Source of the DNA: JAWKVD01 sp041398225
GTDB lineage: Bacteria > Pseudomonadota > Alphaproteobacteria > Caulobacterales > Hyphomonadaceae
DNA length: 64,000 nt
Assembly (NCBI GenBank): GCA_041398225.1
Contig: JAWKVD010000009.1
Span: forward strand, 93,063-157,062
Direction: 5' to 3'
Below are positions 35,060 to 43,818 of the stretch, piece by piece. Position numbers and translations under genes: made by a program. Each line of letters opens with the position of its first letter. Position 1 is the stretch's first letter. The notes below the pieces were generated by a model that worked only from the letters and a program-made list of their open reading frames with translations, had not been told where the DNA came from and did no database searches.

Positions 35060-35367
35060 CCAATTATTCGATGATCCTCGATCTGGTGCTGGCCGCGCTG
35101 CTCCTGATCGCCATTCTTTACTGCTGGCGTCTCGACGGGAAGCTCAAAAATCTCCGCTCGGGCAAGGACGGCATGATCGAGGCCGCGCGCGAACTTCAGT
35201 CGAGCGTCGAGCAGGCCGAGCGCGCCATCGCCGGGCTGCGCCAGTCGGCCGACGCCGCCGGGCGCGATCTGCAGATGAAAATCGAGGAGGCGCGCGCTCA
35301 CGCCTCCGCGGTTCAGGCCCCCGCGCCCTCGCATGACGCCGGGCTGCGCCGCCGAACCGCGATCTAG
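35056..35367 (+). CDS. DUF6468 flagellar-cluster membrane protein
   Basis: 103 residues. One N-terminal membrane helix (about 5-24) is followed by a basic stretch and a helical region (about 35-80) that could form a coiled coil, then a Pro/Ala/Arg tail. The position directly after fliM and the helix layout fit the DUF6468 family of alphaproteobacterial motility loci. Overlaps fliM by 4 nt, so translationally coupled. Function unknown. Confidence 0.7.
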   Translation: MTNYSMILDLVLAALLLIAILYCWRLDGKLKNLRSGKDGMIEAARELQSSVEQAERAIAGLRQSADAAGRDLQMKIEEARAHASAVQAPAPSHDAGLRRRTAI

Positions 35368-35379
35368 GGAGGAACGCGA

Positions 35380-36150
35380 ATGGCTTCCGGAGTCCGGGTT
35401 CTGCCTGCGGTGATCGCGGTCTCGATCGGCGCGCTGGCCTTCAAGGGCGTGGGTCTCGCCGAGGCGATCGCCGAAGCGGTCGACGCCAACGCTCCCGAAG
35501 AAGAGGCCGCCCCGCCTGAAACCGCGCTGACCGCCGGAGCGGATGTCGGCGAAGCGGCGTCCGGCGAGGACGCGGCCGATCCCGCGGCGGGCGCCGTGCG
35601 CTGCCTGCCCAGCGTCGATTACGCGACCGAGATGGGCGTCTCCGAACAGGAGATCCACGTCCTGCGCTCGCTCGCGGATCGCAGGGTGCAGCTCGATCAG
35701 CGCGAAACCGACATCGTTCAGCGCGAACAGGTCGCGGCCGCCGCCGAGGAGCGGCTCAACGAGCAGATCACGCAGCTCAAGAAGCTGGAGACCGAGGTCA
35801 ACACCGCTCTGGCGGCGATGGACGCCAAGCGCGATGAGCGCATGGCGGCGCTGGTGAAGACCTATGAGGCGATGAAGCCCAAGGACGCCGCGCGGATCTT
35901 CAACGGCATGGACGGCGACGTTCTGCTCGATCTCGCCAAGAGCATGAAGCCGGCCAATCTCGCCGCCGTCATGGCCGCGATGGACGCCAAGAACGCCGAG
36001 GCGCTGACCCGCAGGCTCGCGGCGCTCGCCCAGCCGCCGGCTTCGGTCGAGGCGCTGCGTCCGGCCGCCTCCGGCGGGTCGCCCGCGCCGACGCCCGTGT
36101 CCGCGGACAAACCGATGGACCCGCCGGCCAGGCCGGCCGAGGCCGGGTAG
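35380..36150 (+). CDS. MotE-like protein (MgtE-N domain) of the flagellar locus
   Basis: 256 residues. A signal-anchor at about 7-30 leads to an acidic Ala/Glu/Pro-rich segment, one Cys at about 75, a long coiled coil (about 95-160) rich in Gln/Glu/Arg, and an MgtE intracellular N-like domain (YEAMKPKDAARIFNGMDGDVLLDLAKSMKP). The tail is Pro-rich. This is the layout of MotE, the periplasmic chaperone of the stator protein MotC in Rhizobiales, and of similar proteins in Caulobacterales flagellar loci. Follows DUF6468 by 12 nt. Confidence 0.75.
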   Translation: MASGVRVLPAVIAVSIGALAFKGVGLAEAIAEAVDANAPEEEAAPPETALTAGADVGEAASGEDAADPAAGAVRCLPSVDYATEMGVSEQEIHVLRSLADRRVQLDQRETDIVQREQVAAAAEERLNEQITQLKKLETEVNTALAAMDAKRDERMAALVKTYEAMKPKDAARIFNGMDGDVLLDLAKSMKPANLAAVMAAMDAKNAEALTRRLAALAQPPASVEALRPAASGGSPAPTPVSADKPMDPPARPAEAG

Positions 36151-36153
36151 GCG

Positions 36154-39100
36154 ATGACGCGACGCCGCGCCAGTTCCCTCCTGATGCGCGTCTCGCTGCT
36201 GGGCGCGGCCGCCGTCGCCGTGTCCGGCGCGGCGGTGGCGGAGCGTGCGCTGACGCTGAGCTACAAGGAACAGCCCGGCTTCGCGCGCATCACCGCGCGT
36301 TGGGCGGACGGCTCGGACGAGGCGCCGCGCATGTCCGCCTCGGTCGCGAACCAGGTTCTGGTGGTGCATTTCGATCAGCCGGTCTCCGTCGATCTTGAGG
36401 CGCTGGCCGAAGGCCTGCCGAGCTGGGCGGCCGTGACCCGCATGGACGCGGACGGCCAGACCGTTCGTATCGGACTGAAACAGGCCGCGCGCGTGCACGC
36501 GTCCACCTCGATCGATCTCACCGCGGTCGATCTGGTGCCGGAAAACGCTCCGTCCGATCCGCCGGACATCGTATCGCCGCTGGTCGCCAAGCGCGCCGCC
36601 GAGGAGCAGGCGAAGAAGCAGGCGGCCATTCCGCCCCCGCCGCCGGTCGAACCGCTTGAAGTGCGTGGATCGCAGGCGGGCGAGTCCTCGCGGCTGGCCT
36701 TCTACTGGCCCTCGGGCGTCACCTACAAGGTCGTGGGCGAGGCGCCCGGCGAACTTAAACTGCTGTTCTCGAAGCGCGCCAAACCCGATCTCGCCTACAT
36801 CAAGATCGATCCGCCCGCGAACCTCGCGGATTTCTCGGGCGAGAACACGCCGAAAGGCTATCTCGTCACGGTGACGTCCAGGGACGCGATGCCGATCCGC
36901 CATTTCATGGACGGTCACGTTCCGGTGGTCGATATCACGCCGGCCGCTCCGGTCGAGCCCGCCGCGCAGGCCATCGAGGAGGCCGAGGCGGACGAGGGCG
37001 CCGCCGGCCAGAAGACCGTGGCGGTCAGCCTCAATCAGCCCGCGCCAGCCAAGCCTGCGCCCGCGCCCCAAAAGGCCGCGCCCGCCGCGAAGACGCCGGA
37101 AGCCGGACGCCCGGCGCAGCTGACGCCGACCGTCGCGACGCAAGACGGCGCGGAGGCCGACGCCGAAACGCCCGCGACCGCGCCCCCGGACATCCCCCCG
37201 GACATTATCGGCGGTCCCGAGCGCGTCACCGTGATGCGCGCGGCATGGCACGATCCCGCCCCGCGCAGCGGCGTCGTCGACGCCAAGGCGCGCGCGCTTC
37301 CCAACGGCCTTGAACTATCGGTGACCTTCGAGACCGAGGCGCCCGCGGCGGTCTTCTTCAAGGGCGGCGGCGCCTGGGCGGTGTTCGCCGCCAACGCCGA
37401 CATTCGGGTCGACCGCACGACGCTGCCGGCCGGCTTCGACGTTCGCAGCGAGCGTACGAAGAACGCGACGATCCTGCGTATCAACCCGCCCAAGGGGTTG
37501 ACGCTGTCGGCGATCGCGGACGGGCCGACCTGGAAGATACGCCTCGCGCCCAGCGCCCAGCGTCCCGACCGTTTTCTGAAAGTCGAGCGCGGAACGGACG
37601 AGAACGGACGGTCCGTCACCGAGACCATGCTGCCCGGCGCCGCCGGCATTGTCTGGTTCGAAGATCCGGTGGTCGGCGATCGCATCGCCGCCGTAGTGGC
37701 CTATCCGCCGGCGACGGCATCGGCCACGCCGCGCGAGTCGATCGAAGCCTTGCTGCCGGCGACCGCGCACGGTTTCGCCGTCGAGCCGCGATCCGACGAC
37801 GTCGAGGTTTGGCTTGAAGGCGAGCGCGTTCGCGTGGCCGTCATGAAGAACTATGTTTCATCCGTCGACGGCATGGACGCCGCCGGGCTCGATCTCGCCG
37901 CGCCTCCGGGAACCGGTCCGGCCTTCATCGATTTCGTGAAATGGGGCGGCCTTGAGGGCGAGGCGTGGTACACGCGCCGCGAAGACCTCGAGCGCGCCTC
38001 GATGCGCTTCGATCCGGCTTCGCCGGAAGGGTCCGAGGCGCTGCTGGCGCTGGCCCAGTTCTATATCGGTCACGACATGGGCGCTGAAGCGATCGGCGTG
38101 CTCGATCTGGCCGGCGCCTATTCCGGCGCGCTCAACGAAGAGCCGAGCTTCCAGGGTCTGAAGGCGGTCGCGAACATTCTCGCTCATCGCAATCGCGACG
38201 CCGAGGAGGTGATGTCGCGTGGCCGGCTGCGCAACGATCCATCGGCCGCGCTGTGGATGGGCTACGCCGCGGCAGAGCAGGGTGAGTGGGAGAAGGCCGC
38301 GGAGAAGTTTCGCGAGAGCGAGGAAGAGCGTGCGGCCTATTCGGGCGTTCGCGCGGCGGCCTTCGCCGCGCGCTTCGCTCTGGCCGCCTATCATGTCAAC
38401 GACTTCAACACCGCGCGCCGGGAAGCGGCCTTCGCGATCGCCAACGGCGATCCCGACACGGTCGCGCTCGGCGAGTTCGTGGATGCACGTCTCGACGCCG
38501 CGATCGACGGCCCCGGCGCGGCCTATGCCGAGTTCGACAAGCTGTCCAAATCTCCGGTGGAGGCGATTGCGGTTCGCGCCGAACTCAGACGCATCGAAGC
38601 CGGCGTCGCCTCCGGCAAGATCACGCCCAACGAGGCCGCCGATCAGCTCGAATCCTTGCGCTTCCGCTGGCGCGGCGACGATGTCGAACTCGAGACCGTC
38701 GGCATTCTCGCGGACCAGTACATGCGCTCGGGCAAGTTTCGCGACGCCTTGTCCCTCGCCAAGTCCGCCGCCATGCGCGATCCGAGCGCGCCGGGCGCGC
38801 GCGACTTGCGGATACGCCTCACCGATTATTTCCGCCGCCTCTATCTTAATGGCGAGGCGGACCGGCTGGAGCCGATCCAGGCGCTGGCGCTGTTCTATGA
38901 ATTCTCGGATCTGACGCCGATCGGGTCCGACGGCGACCAGATGATCCGCAAGCTGGCGCAGCGCCTGGTTGCGTTCGATCTTCTCGAACCCGCCGAGAAA
39001 CTGCTTCAGCACCAGGTCGACAATCGCATGCGCGGCATGAGCAAATCGGCCATCGCCGTCGATCTGGCGACCGTCTACCTGTTCGACTCCAAGCCGGAAA

Positions 39101-39654
39101 GAGCGCTGGCCGCGCTCAACTCGACCCGTCAGCCGGGCATGCCGCGCAAGCTCGCGCTGGAACGGCGGATGCTGGAGGCGGCGGCCTATCGCGATCTCGG
39201 TCGCTTCGAGAATGTCGAGGAGTTGATGGAGCCGCTCGACACGCCCGAGTCGCGCGCGCTGTTGTCGGACGCCTATCTGAGGTCGCGCAAATGGAGCGAC
39301 GCGGCGAGGGTCCTGTTCGCCAACCTGCCGCCGGCGGCCCAGGCCGGTCCCGCCGACGCGCCGGCCGCGTTGAAAGCCGCCATCGCGGCGCGGATGTCGA
39401 AGGACCCGCAATTGATCGCGCGCGCGCGCGGTTATCTCGGCGCCTTCAAGGACGGCGATCCGAACCGGTCGAGCTTCGATCTCATCACCTCGCAGACCGA
39501 TGTCGCCGGAGCGAGCCTGTCGGAGGCCGTGCGCCGCATGGCCGACGCCCAGACCGTCGACGCCTTCGCCGCCGCGATGAAGGCGCGCTTCGAAAGCCCG
39601 CAGGGCGCCGCCGAACGCGCCGGCGTTCCGACAGAAGCGCCGACGGGCGGATGA
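36154..39654 (+). CDS. 1166-residue exported TPR protein in the fliLM operon
   Basis: A signal peptide (about 1-29) precedes a beta-rich N-terminal region (about 30-130) resembling an AMIN-type domain. A long Pro/Ala linker (about 270-340) follows, then a second beta-rich region (about 345-560), then helical repeats to the end (for example YIGHDMGAEAIGVLDLAGAY and AAEQGEWEKAAEKFRESEE) of tetratricopeptide type. It starts 3 nt after the MotE-like gene and so is the last gene of fliL-fliM-DUF6468-motE-like. A periplasmic scaffold acting on the motor or on flagellar placement is plausible. I cannot name it with confidence. Confidence 0.75.
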   Translation: MTRRRASSLLMRVSLLGAAAVAVSGAAVAERALTLSYKEQPGFARITARWADGSDEAPRMSASVANQVLVVHFDQPVSVDLEALAEGLPSWAAVTRMDADGQTVRIGLKQAARVHASTSIDLTAVDLVPENAPSDPPDIVSPLVAKRAAEEQAKKQAAIPPPPPVEPLEVRGSQAGESSRLAFYWPSGVTYKVVGEAPGELKLLFSKRAKPDLAYIKIDPPANLADFSGENTPKGYLVTVTSRDAMPIRHFMDGHVPVVDITPAAPVEPAAQAIEEAEADEGAAGQKTVAVSLNQPAPAKPAPAPQKAAPAAKTPEAGRPAQLTPTVATQDGAEADAETPATAPPDIPPDIIGGPERVTVMRAAWHDPAPRSGVVDAKARALPNGLELSVTFETEAPAAVFFKGGGAWAVFAANADIRVDRTTLPAGFDVRSERTKNATILRINPPKGLTLSAIADGPTWKIRLAPSAQRPDRFLKVERGTDENGRSVTETMLPGAAGIVWFEDPVVGDRIAAVVAYPPATASATPRESIEALLPATAHGFAVEPRSDDVEVWLEGERVRVAVMKNYVSSVDGMDAAGLDLAAPPGTGPAFIDFVKWGGLEGEAWYTRREDLERASMRFDPASPEGSEALLALAQFYIGHDMGAEAIGVLDLAGAYSGALNEEPSFQGLKAVANILAHRNRDAEEVMSRGRLRNDPSAALWMGYAAAEQGEWEKAAEKFRESEEERAAYSGVRAAAFAARFALAAYHVNDFNTARREAAFAIANGDPDTVALGEFVDARLDAAIDGPGAAYAEFDKLSKSPVEAIAVRAELRRIEAGVASGKITPNEAADQLESLRFRWRGDDVELETVGILADQYMRSGKFRDALSLAKSAAMRDPSAPGARDLRIRLTDYFRRLYLNGEADRLEPIQALALFYEFSDLTPIGSDGDQMIRKLAQRLVAFDLLEPAEKLLQHQVDNRMRGMSKSAIAVDLATVYLFDSKPERALAALNSTRQPGMPRKLALERRMLEAAAYRDLGRFENVEELMEPLDTPESRALLSDAYLRSRKWSDAARVLFANLPPAAQAGPADAPAALKAAIAARMSKDPQLIARARGYLGAFKDGDPNRSSFDLITSQTDVAGASLSEAVRRMADAQTVDAFAAAMKARFESPQGAAERAGVPTEAPTGG

Positions 39655-39688
39655 CCGTCGCTCGCCGTGGCCGAAGGCCTGATCGGGT

Positions 39689-40600
39689 CTAGATCCCGTC
39701 GTCGCCGCTTCCCGCTTCGCCCAGAGCCAGCGATGCGAAATCGAACAGCGAGCTGTCGAGCAGATGCGACGGCCGCACATGGCCGAGCGCCCGCGCCATC
39801 ACCGCGCGTTTGCCGGGGCTGCGGCGCTCCCAATCGTCGAGCATCGCTTTCATCGCCATGCGCTGCAGCCCGTCCTGGCTGCCGCAGAGATTGCACGGGA
39901 TGATCGGGAACTGCATCAGGCCGGCGAATTTCGCGATGTCGGCCTCGGCGCACTGGATCAAGGGGCGCAGCACCATCAGGTCTCCGGCGTCGTTGACCAG
40001 CTTGGCCGGCATCGCCGCCAGCCGTCCGCCGTGCAGCAGGTTGAGCATGAACGTCTCAAGGCTGTCGTCGCGATGGTGGCCCAGCACCACGGCGTCGCAT
40101 CCTTCCTCGCGCGCGACCCGGTACAGAATTCCCCGGCGCAGCCGCGAGCACATCGAACAATAGGTGCGGCCCTCCGGCACCTTGTCCGTGACGATCGAAT
40201 ACGTGTCCTCGGTGATGATGCGATGCGGCACGCCGAGGTTGGAAAGATAGTCGGGCAGGACATGTCGGGGAAATCCCGGCTGGCCCTGATCGAGATTGCA
40301 GGCGAGAAGGTCTACGGGAAGGGCGCCTTGCCACTGCAGGTCCAGCAGGATCGCGAGCAGTGAATAGCTGTCTTTCCCGCCCGACAGGCACACCAGCCAT
40401 TTCGGGCGTCTGACCGGCTCGGGCGATGGTCCGCCGGCGACAAGGCCAAAGCGTGCGATGGCGTCCTGGGTTTCCCTCACCAGCCGCTTGCGCAGCTTCT
40501 TGAACGTCACGCTGGATGGGGCGGCGGCGAACACAGGATGCATGGCTGAAAATGCAGGGGCATCTTCTTCTGAGGCCGAATAAGTATCGCGCAAGTTCAT
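39689..40600 (-). CDS. ttcA: tRNA 2-thiocytidine synthetase TtcA
   Basis: About 303 residues. It thiolates C32 of certain tRNAs using ATP and an iron-sulfur cluster. The PP-loop SGGKDSYSLL, the cluster cysteines in TYCSMCSRLRRG and NLCGSQD, and VVLGHHRDDSLETF are all present. Several in-frame starts exist between 40600 and 40636; the ATG at 40600 is a choice without a clear ribosome site. Convergent with the TPR gene and divergent from the receiver-like gene at 40737. Confidence 0.93.
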   Translation of the reverse strand: MNLRDTYSASEEDAPAFSAMHPVFAAAPSSVTFKKLRKRLVRETQDAIARFGLVAGGPSPEPVRRPKWLVCLSGGKDSYSLLAILLDLQWQGALPVDLLACNLDQGQPGFPRHVLPDYLSNLGVPHRIITEDTYSIVTDKVPEGRTYCSMCSRLRRGILYRVAREEGCDAVVLGHHRDDSLETFMLNLLHGGRLAAMPAKLVNDAGDLMVLRPLIQCAEADIAKFAGLMQFPIIPCNLCGSQDGLQRMAMKAMLDDWERRSPGKRAVMARALGHVRPSHLLDSSLFDFASLALGEAGSGDDGI

Positions 40601-40736
40601 GTTGCCCATAATCGCCATTACGAAGAAATTTAACAAAATCGTGCGTGTCGCAGTCTTGTCGAATCCCGGGGTCGTGTTCCAGAGTGCGACATTATGCGCA
40701 GGGGCCTGAGCCGGCCCGCTGGAAAAAAGGCGGCAC

Positions 40737-41231
40737 TTGGCGTCGAAACACGTCCTACCGGGAAAGACAGGGCTTCGCCACCACCACGCGCGCGGCGTCG
40801 GTCGGGCTTTACGTGTGGCCTATCTGGGCGATGACCCGACATTGTTTTCCGGAAACGAGGCCATCTATGGCGCGCCCGTGGCGCTGGACCATCTGGTCGG
40901 TCCCAGAAGCGCGGCCTCGCATCTGTCGGCGCGTGCGCGGACGGCGGACGTGCTGGTCGTTTCGTTGACCTGCGAGGACGCGCGGCAGGTGCTGAAGAAG
41001 GTCGCGGCCGAGCGCGCCGGTCCGCCGATCCTCGCGCTGGTTCCGCCCGGCGGACGCGCGGGCTCCATGGAGCGCGACATGACGCTGGCCGAACTGGACG
41101 GCGCGACGCTTGTGCTGCCCGGTCCGGTCGAACCGGAGGAGGTGGCGCGCGCGGTCGTTCAGCTTGCCTGTTGTCATGTCGATACGCCGCCCGTGTCCGG
41201 GCGCAGGATAAGGCTGCGTCGACGCGCCTAA
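40737..41231 (+). CDS. receiver-like alpha/beta protein next to fliP
   Basis: 164-codon frame from a TTG. The first 25 residues are basic and not protein-like, so the true start may be a downstream GTG near LRVAYLGDD. The body alternates strands and helices (VAYLGDDPTLF, ADVLVVSL, PILALVPPGG, ATLVLPGPVEPEEVARAV) in the order of a CheY-like receiver. The phospho-acceptor Asp is replaced (the third strand reads VLVVSLTCED). It could be a pseudo-receiver. It is convergent with fliP (stops overlap by 4 nt). Confidence 0.55.
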   Translation: MASKHVLPGKTGLRHHHARGVGRALRVAYLGDDPTLFSGNEAIYGAPVALDHLVGPRSAASHLSARARTADVLVVSLTCEDARQVLKKVAAERAGPPILALVPPGGRAGSMERDMTLAELDGATLVLPGPVEPEEVARAVVQLACCHVDTPPVSGRRIRLRRRA

Positions 41232-41980
41232 CCGGGCGGCGCCTGCATGAAGCTGGCGACCAGAGAGCCGGCCAGCAATCGCCAGCCGTCCACCAGCACG
41301 AAGAAGATCAGCTTGAACGGCAGCGAGATCGTCACCGGCGGCAACATCATCATGCCCATCGCCATCAGGATCGACGAGACCACCAGGTCGATGATCAGGA
41401 AGGGCAGGAAGATCATGAAGCCGATCTCGAAGGCCCGTTTCAGTTCCGAGATCATGAAAGCCGGCGCCAGCACGTGGAACGGCGCGGCGTCGGGGCTTTC
41501 CAGCGTCTGGATATTGGCCATGCCGGCGAACAGCGCCAGTTCTTGGTCGCCGGTGTGCGCGCCCATGAACGTCTTCACCGGCGCGAGCGTGCGCGGGATC
41601 GCTTCCTCCAGCGTGATCGATTCCGCCATGAAGGGCTGGATGCCCGCCGTGTAGGCCTGCGCGAATGTCGGCGCCATGACGAAACCCGTCAGGAACAGCG
41701 ACAGCGCGATCACCACGGAGTTCGGCGGCGCGTTCTGAAGTCCGATCGCGGTGCGCACCAGCGACAGCACCACCACGATGCGCACGAACGAGGTCGTCAT
41801 CATGATGATCGACGGCGCCAGGGACAGCACCGTGATCGCGGCGATCAGCTGTACGAGGCCGGAGGTCAGTCCCTGTCCGGTTCCGAGATCGACGCTCACC
41901 GTTTGCGGCAGCGCTGTCGGGGCGATCAGCAGGGCGAGGCCGGCGGCCGGCAGGAGGCGAAGCAGGCGGCGCAGTCTCAT
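41228..41980 (-). CDS. fliP: flagellar export gate protein FliP
   Basis: 250 residues. A cleavable signal peptide (about 1-25), typical for FliP, is followed by four membrane helices. Signatures: LAPSIIMMTTSFVRIVVVLSLVR, FMIFLPFLIIDLVVSSILMAMGMMMLPP (both quoted in part by position about 55-77 and 185-212). It forms the export gate core with FliQ and FliR, which lie 7 kb away. Overlaps fliO by 4 nt. Confidence 0.95.
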   Translation of the reverse strand: MRLRRLLRLLPAAGLALLIAPTALPQTVSVDLGTGQGLTSGLVQLIAAITVLSLAPSIIMMTTSFVRIVVVLSLVRTAIGLQNAPPNSVVIALSLFLTGFVMAPTFAQAYTAGIQPFMAESITLEEAIPRTLAPVKTFMGAHTGDQELALFAGMANIQTLESPDAAPFHVLAPAFMISELKRAFEIGFMIFLPFLIIDLVVSSILMAMGMMMLPPVTISLPFKLIFFVLVDGWRLLAGSLVASFMQAPPG

Positions 41981-42285
41981 GCGTCCTCTCCTTCGCTTTC
42001 CGCGTTCGCGGGGCCGGGCGTCAGGGGCGGCGTGCGGCTGGCGATCAGCGTGTCCCCGGCCGGTCCCAGGCACATGAGATGGTCGCGTCCGTCCCAACGC
42101 ACCACCGCGAGCTTGCGGCGCATGTCGAGCGAGCGCCATTCGATTACACGAAGATCGGAGGGGACGGCGCCGGTGCGAACGCCGATGGAGCCGCCATACC
42201 GCCGCAGCGCCCACGCTCCGCCGAGCAGGACGCCGAGAACAAGGATCAGCGCACCGAATGCGCGCAGAGCGTCCAATCCGTCCAT
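41977..42285 (-). CDS. fliO: flagellar biosynthesis protein FliO
   Basis: 102 residues: one N-terminal membrane helix (about 9-28), then a small cytoplasmic domain with RVIEWRSLDMRRKLAVVRWDG, the FliO pattern, and an acidic tail. FliO helps assemble the FliP ring. Translationally coupled to fliP through an ATGA overlap. Divergent from flgB across 202 bp holding a CtrA box. Confidence 0.85.
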   Translation of the reverse strand: MDGLDALRAFGALILVLGVLLGGAWALRRYGGSIGVRTGAVPSDLRVIEWRSLDMRRKLAVVRWDGRDHLMCLGPAGDTLIASRTPPLTPGPANAESEGEDA

Positions 42286-42388
42286 GATCGAGCCGCGGGT
42301 TCACCTGCGTTGACGGCCATTCGGGCCGCATCCGCGTTAACCACTCGGCAGAACTGGTAAACGGCGCGTTAACGAAACCGGACCGGTC

Positions 42389-42403
42389 TTAATCGGGTCT
42401 TAA
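42389..42403. promoter_or_regulatory. CtrA box between fliO and flgB
   Basis: TTAA-TCGGGTC-TTAA is a perfect TTAA-N7-TTAA site, the binding sequence of the cell-cycle regulator CtrA in Caulobacter-type bacteria. Two more GTTAAC half-sites lie in the same 202-bp gap (near 42334 and 42369). It is 85 nt upstream of flgB and 104 nt upstream of fliO. Confidence 0.75.
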
Positions 42404-42487
42404 GGAAACGGGACGAATTTGCCTATCTGGAGATTCGGCGCCCGTTCCGGCGGCCGGTCTCCGATGTGATCGCGAAGGCGGGATCCG

Positions 42488-42928
42488 ATGGCTGATCCAT
42501 CCGAGATGACGGTTTTCACCCTGCTGCGCGCACGGATGTCGATGCTGTCCGAGCGCCAGAAGGTCTTGGCCCAGAACGTCGCCAACGTGTCCACCCCCGG
42601 ATACGTGCCGCACGACGTCGACCAGAAGAGTTTTGCGAGCGTGCTTGAGACCATCGCCAGCGCAGGTCCGGGCGGACCGCGCGGCCCCGTCGGTCCTGCC
42701 GGACCGTCCGGTCCGGACGGTTCGTCTTCGTCCGGCTTCGCTTCGCACCCCGGCGTGCGCATGGTCAGCGCGCCGGATTCCGAAACCACGCTCGACGGCA
42801 ACGCGGTCGTTGTCGAAGAGCAGATGATGAAGATCGCCGAAACCCGAATGGATTTCGAGACCATGACCGGCCTGTACCAGAAGAGTCTGGGCCTGTTGCG
42901 GCTGGCTTCGCGCTCACCAACGCGCTGA
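42488..42928 (+). CDS. flgB: flagellar proximal rod protein FlgB with collagen-like insert
   Basis: 146 residues. The conserved N-terminus (LRARMSMLSERQKVLAQNVAN, then NVSTPGYVPHDV) and C-terminus (VVVEEQMMKIAETRMDF, then YQKSLGLLRLA) are those of FlgB, the rod protein nearest the MS ring. Between them residues 60-77 read six successive Gly-Pro-X triplets (GPG GPR GPV GPA GPS GPD), a collagen-like run in the variable middle. First gene of flgB-flgC-fliE. Confidence 0.93.
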   Translation: MADPSEMTVFTLLRARMSMLSERQKVLAQNVANVSTPGYVPHDVDQKSFASVLETIASAGPGGPRGPVGPAGPSGPDGSSSSGFASHPGVRMVSAPDSETTLDGNAVVVEEQMMKIAETRMDFETMTGLYQKSLGLLRLASRSPTR

Positions 42929-42963
42929 GGCCCTGAAGGGCGCAACGCCCGCGGGAGACGTGC

Positions 42964-43380
42964 ATGTCCTCGGAACTCTCGTCCGCCATGTCGGCGGCGG
43001 CCAGCGGATTGCGGGCGCAATCGGTTCGCATCCGGATATCGGCGGAAAACCTCGCCAACGCCAGTTCGACCGCCTCCACGCCGGGCGGCGATCCCTACCA
43101 GCGCAAGGCGCCGGTCTTCAAAGCCTATCTCGACCGCGAATCCGGCGTTGAGCGGGTGAAAGTGACGGGCGAACGCGCCGACACGACGCCGTTCCCCGAG
43201 AAATACGATCCCTCGCATCCCGCCGCCGACGCGCGCGGTTATGTGAAGATCTCGAACGTCTCGCCCCTGATCGAGATGGCCGACATGCGCGAGGCGCAGC
43301 GCGCCTACGAGGCCAACCTCAACGTGGTCGAAACCAGCCGCGCCATGATGCTGGGCGTCGTTCAGATTCTCCGGGCCTGA
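42964..43380 (+). CDS. flgC: flagellar proximal rod protein FlgC
   Basis: 138 residues. The axial-protein N-terminus (AMSAAASGLRAQSVRIRISAENLANASST, cut here to the first 18 residues and the NLANASST motif) and C-terminus (ISPLIEMADMREAQRAYEANL region, with VVETSRAMML) are conserved. Rod component exported by the flagellar type III system. 35 nt after flgB and 10 nt before fliE. Confidence 0.95.
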   Translation: MSSELSSAMSAAASGLRAQSVRIRISAENLANASSTASTPGGDPYQRKAPVFKAYLDRESGVERVKVTGERADTTPFPEKYDPSHPAADARGYVKISNVSPLIEMADMREAQRAYEANLNVVETSRAMMLGVVQILRA

Positions 43381-43390
43381 GGAGAGATAG

Positions 43391-43696
43391 ATGTCTGATC
43401 TCGGTCTATCCGCCGTTCGCGCCTACGGGCAGGCGACCGCATCCCTGGCGGGCAAGGACGCCGCGCCCGCGGCCGAAGGCCCGTCTTTCGGGGACATTCT
43501 CGGCAAGGCCGCCGGCGCGGTTCAGAACGCCGGGTCGACGGCGGAAGGCGCGATCGTCGGCGCCGCCATGGGCAATGCCGACATGGTCGATGTGGTCACC
43601 GCGGTGGCGGCGGCCGAAGCCTCGCTGGAGACGGTGATGGCGGTGCGCGACGAGGTGATCCGCGCCTATCAGGACATCATGCGTATGCCGATCTGA
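43391..43696 (+). CDS. fliE: flagellar hook-basal body protein FliE
   Basis: 101 residues. FliE joins the MS ring to the rod and is the first substrate of the exporter. The C-terminal half (AMGNADMVDVVTAVAAAE with LETVMAVRDEVIRAYQDIMRMPI following) carries the family pattern. GGAGAG precedes the ATG. Last gene of flgB-flgC-fliE; a hairpin follows 6 nt after the stop. Confidence 0.93.
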   Translation: MSDLGLSAVRAYGQATASLAGKDAAPAAEGPSFGDILGKAAGAVQNAGSTAEGAIVGAAMGNADMVDVVTAVAAAEASLETVMAVRDEVIRAYQDIMRMPI

Positions 43697-43701
43697 CGGC
43701 G

Positions 43702-43721
43702 GCCAGTCGTCTCCGACTGGC
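43702..43721 (+). terminator. hairpin after fliE
   Basis: GCCAGTCG-TCTC-CGACTGGC is a perfect 8-bp stem with a 4-nt loop directly after fliE. No T-run follows, so it may act as a 3' stabiliser or a weak terminator. Confidence 0.5.
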
Positions 43722-43794
43722 TAACGGAAGATGAACGCGCCAAGCGCGAAACGTCGCGAACTGGAAGCAGAGATTTAAGGCTCGCAGCGTACAA

Positions 43795-43818
43795 CCGCCA
43801 AAAAACGAGAATTGGCGG
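43795..43818 (+). promoter_or_regulatory. hairpin covering the ribosome site of the TadE-like gene
   Basis: CCGCCAA (43795-43801) pairs with TTGGCGG (43812-43818) across a 10-nt A-rich loop. The downstream arm holds GGCGG, the likely ribosome site 5 nt before the ATG at 43824. Folding would hide it, so translation may be controlled here. Confidence 0.4.

Noticed and set aside
34954..37251. A 765-codon minus-strand frame opposite the MotE-like and TPR genes
   Set aside because: Low-complexity Arg/Gly/His-rich shadow of real genes with clear homology and ribosome sites on the plus strand.
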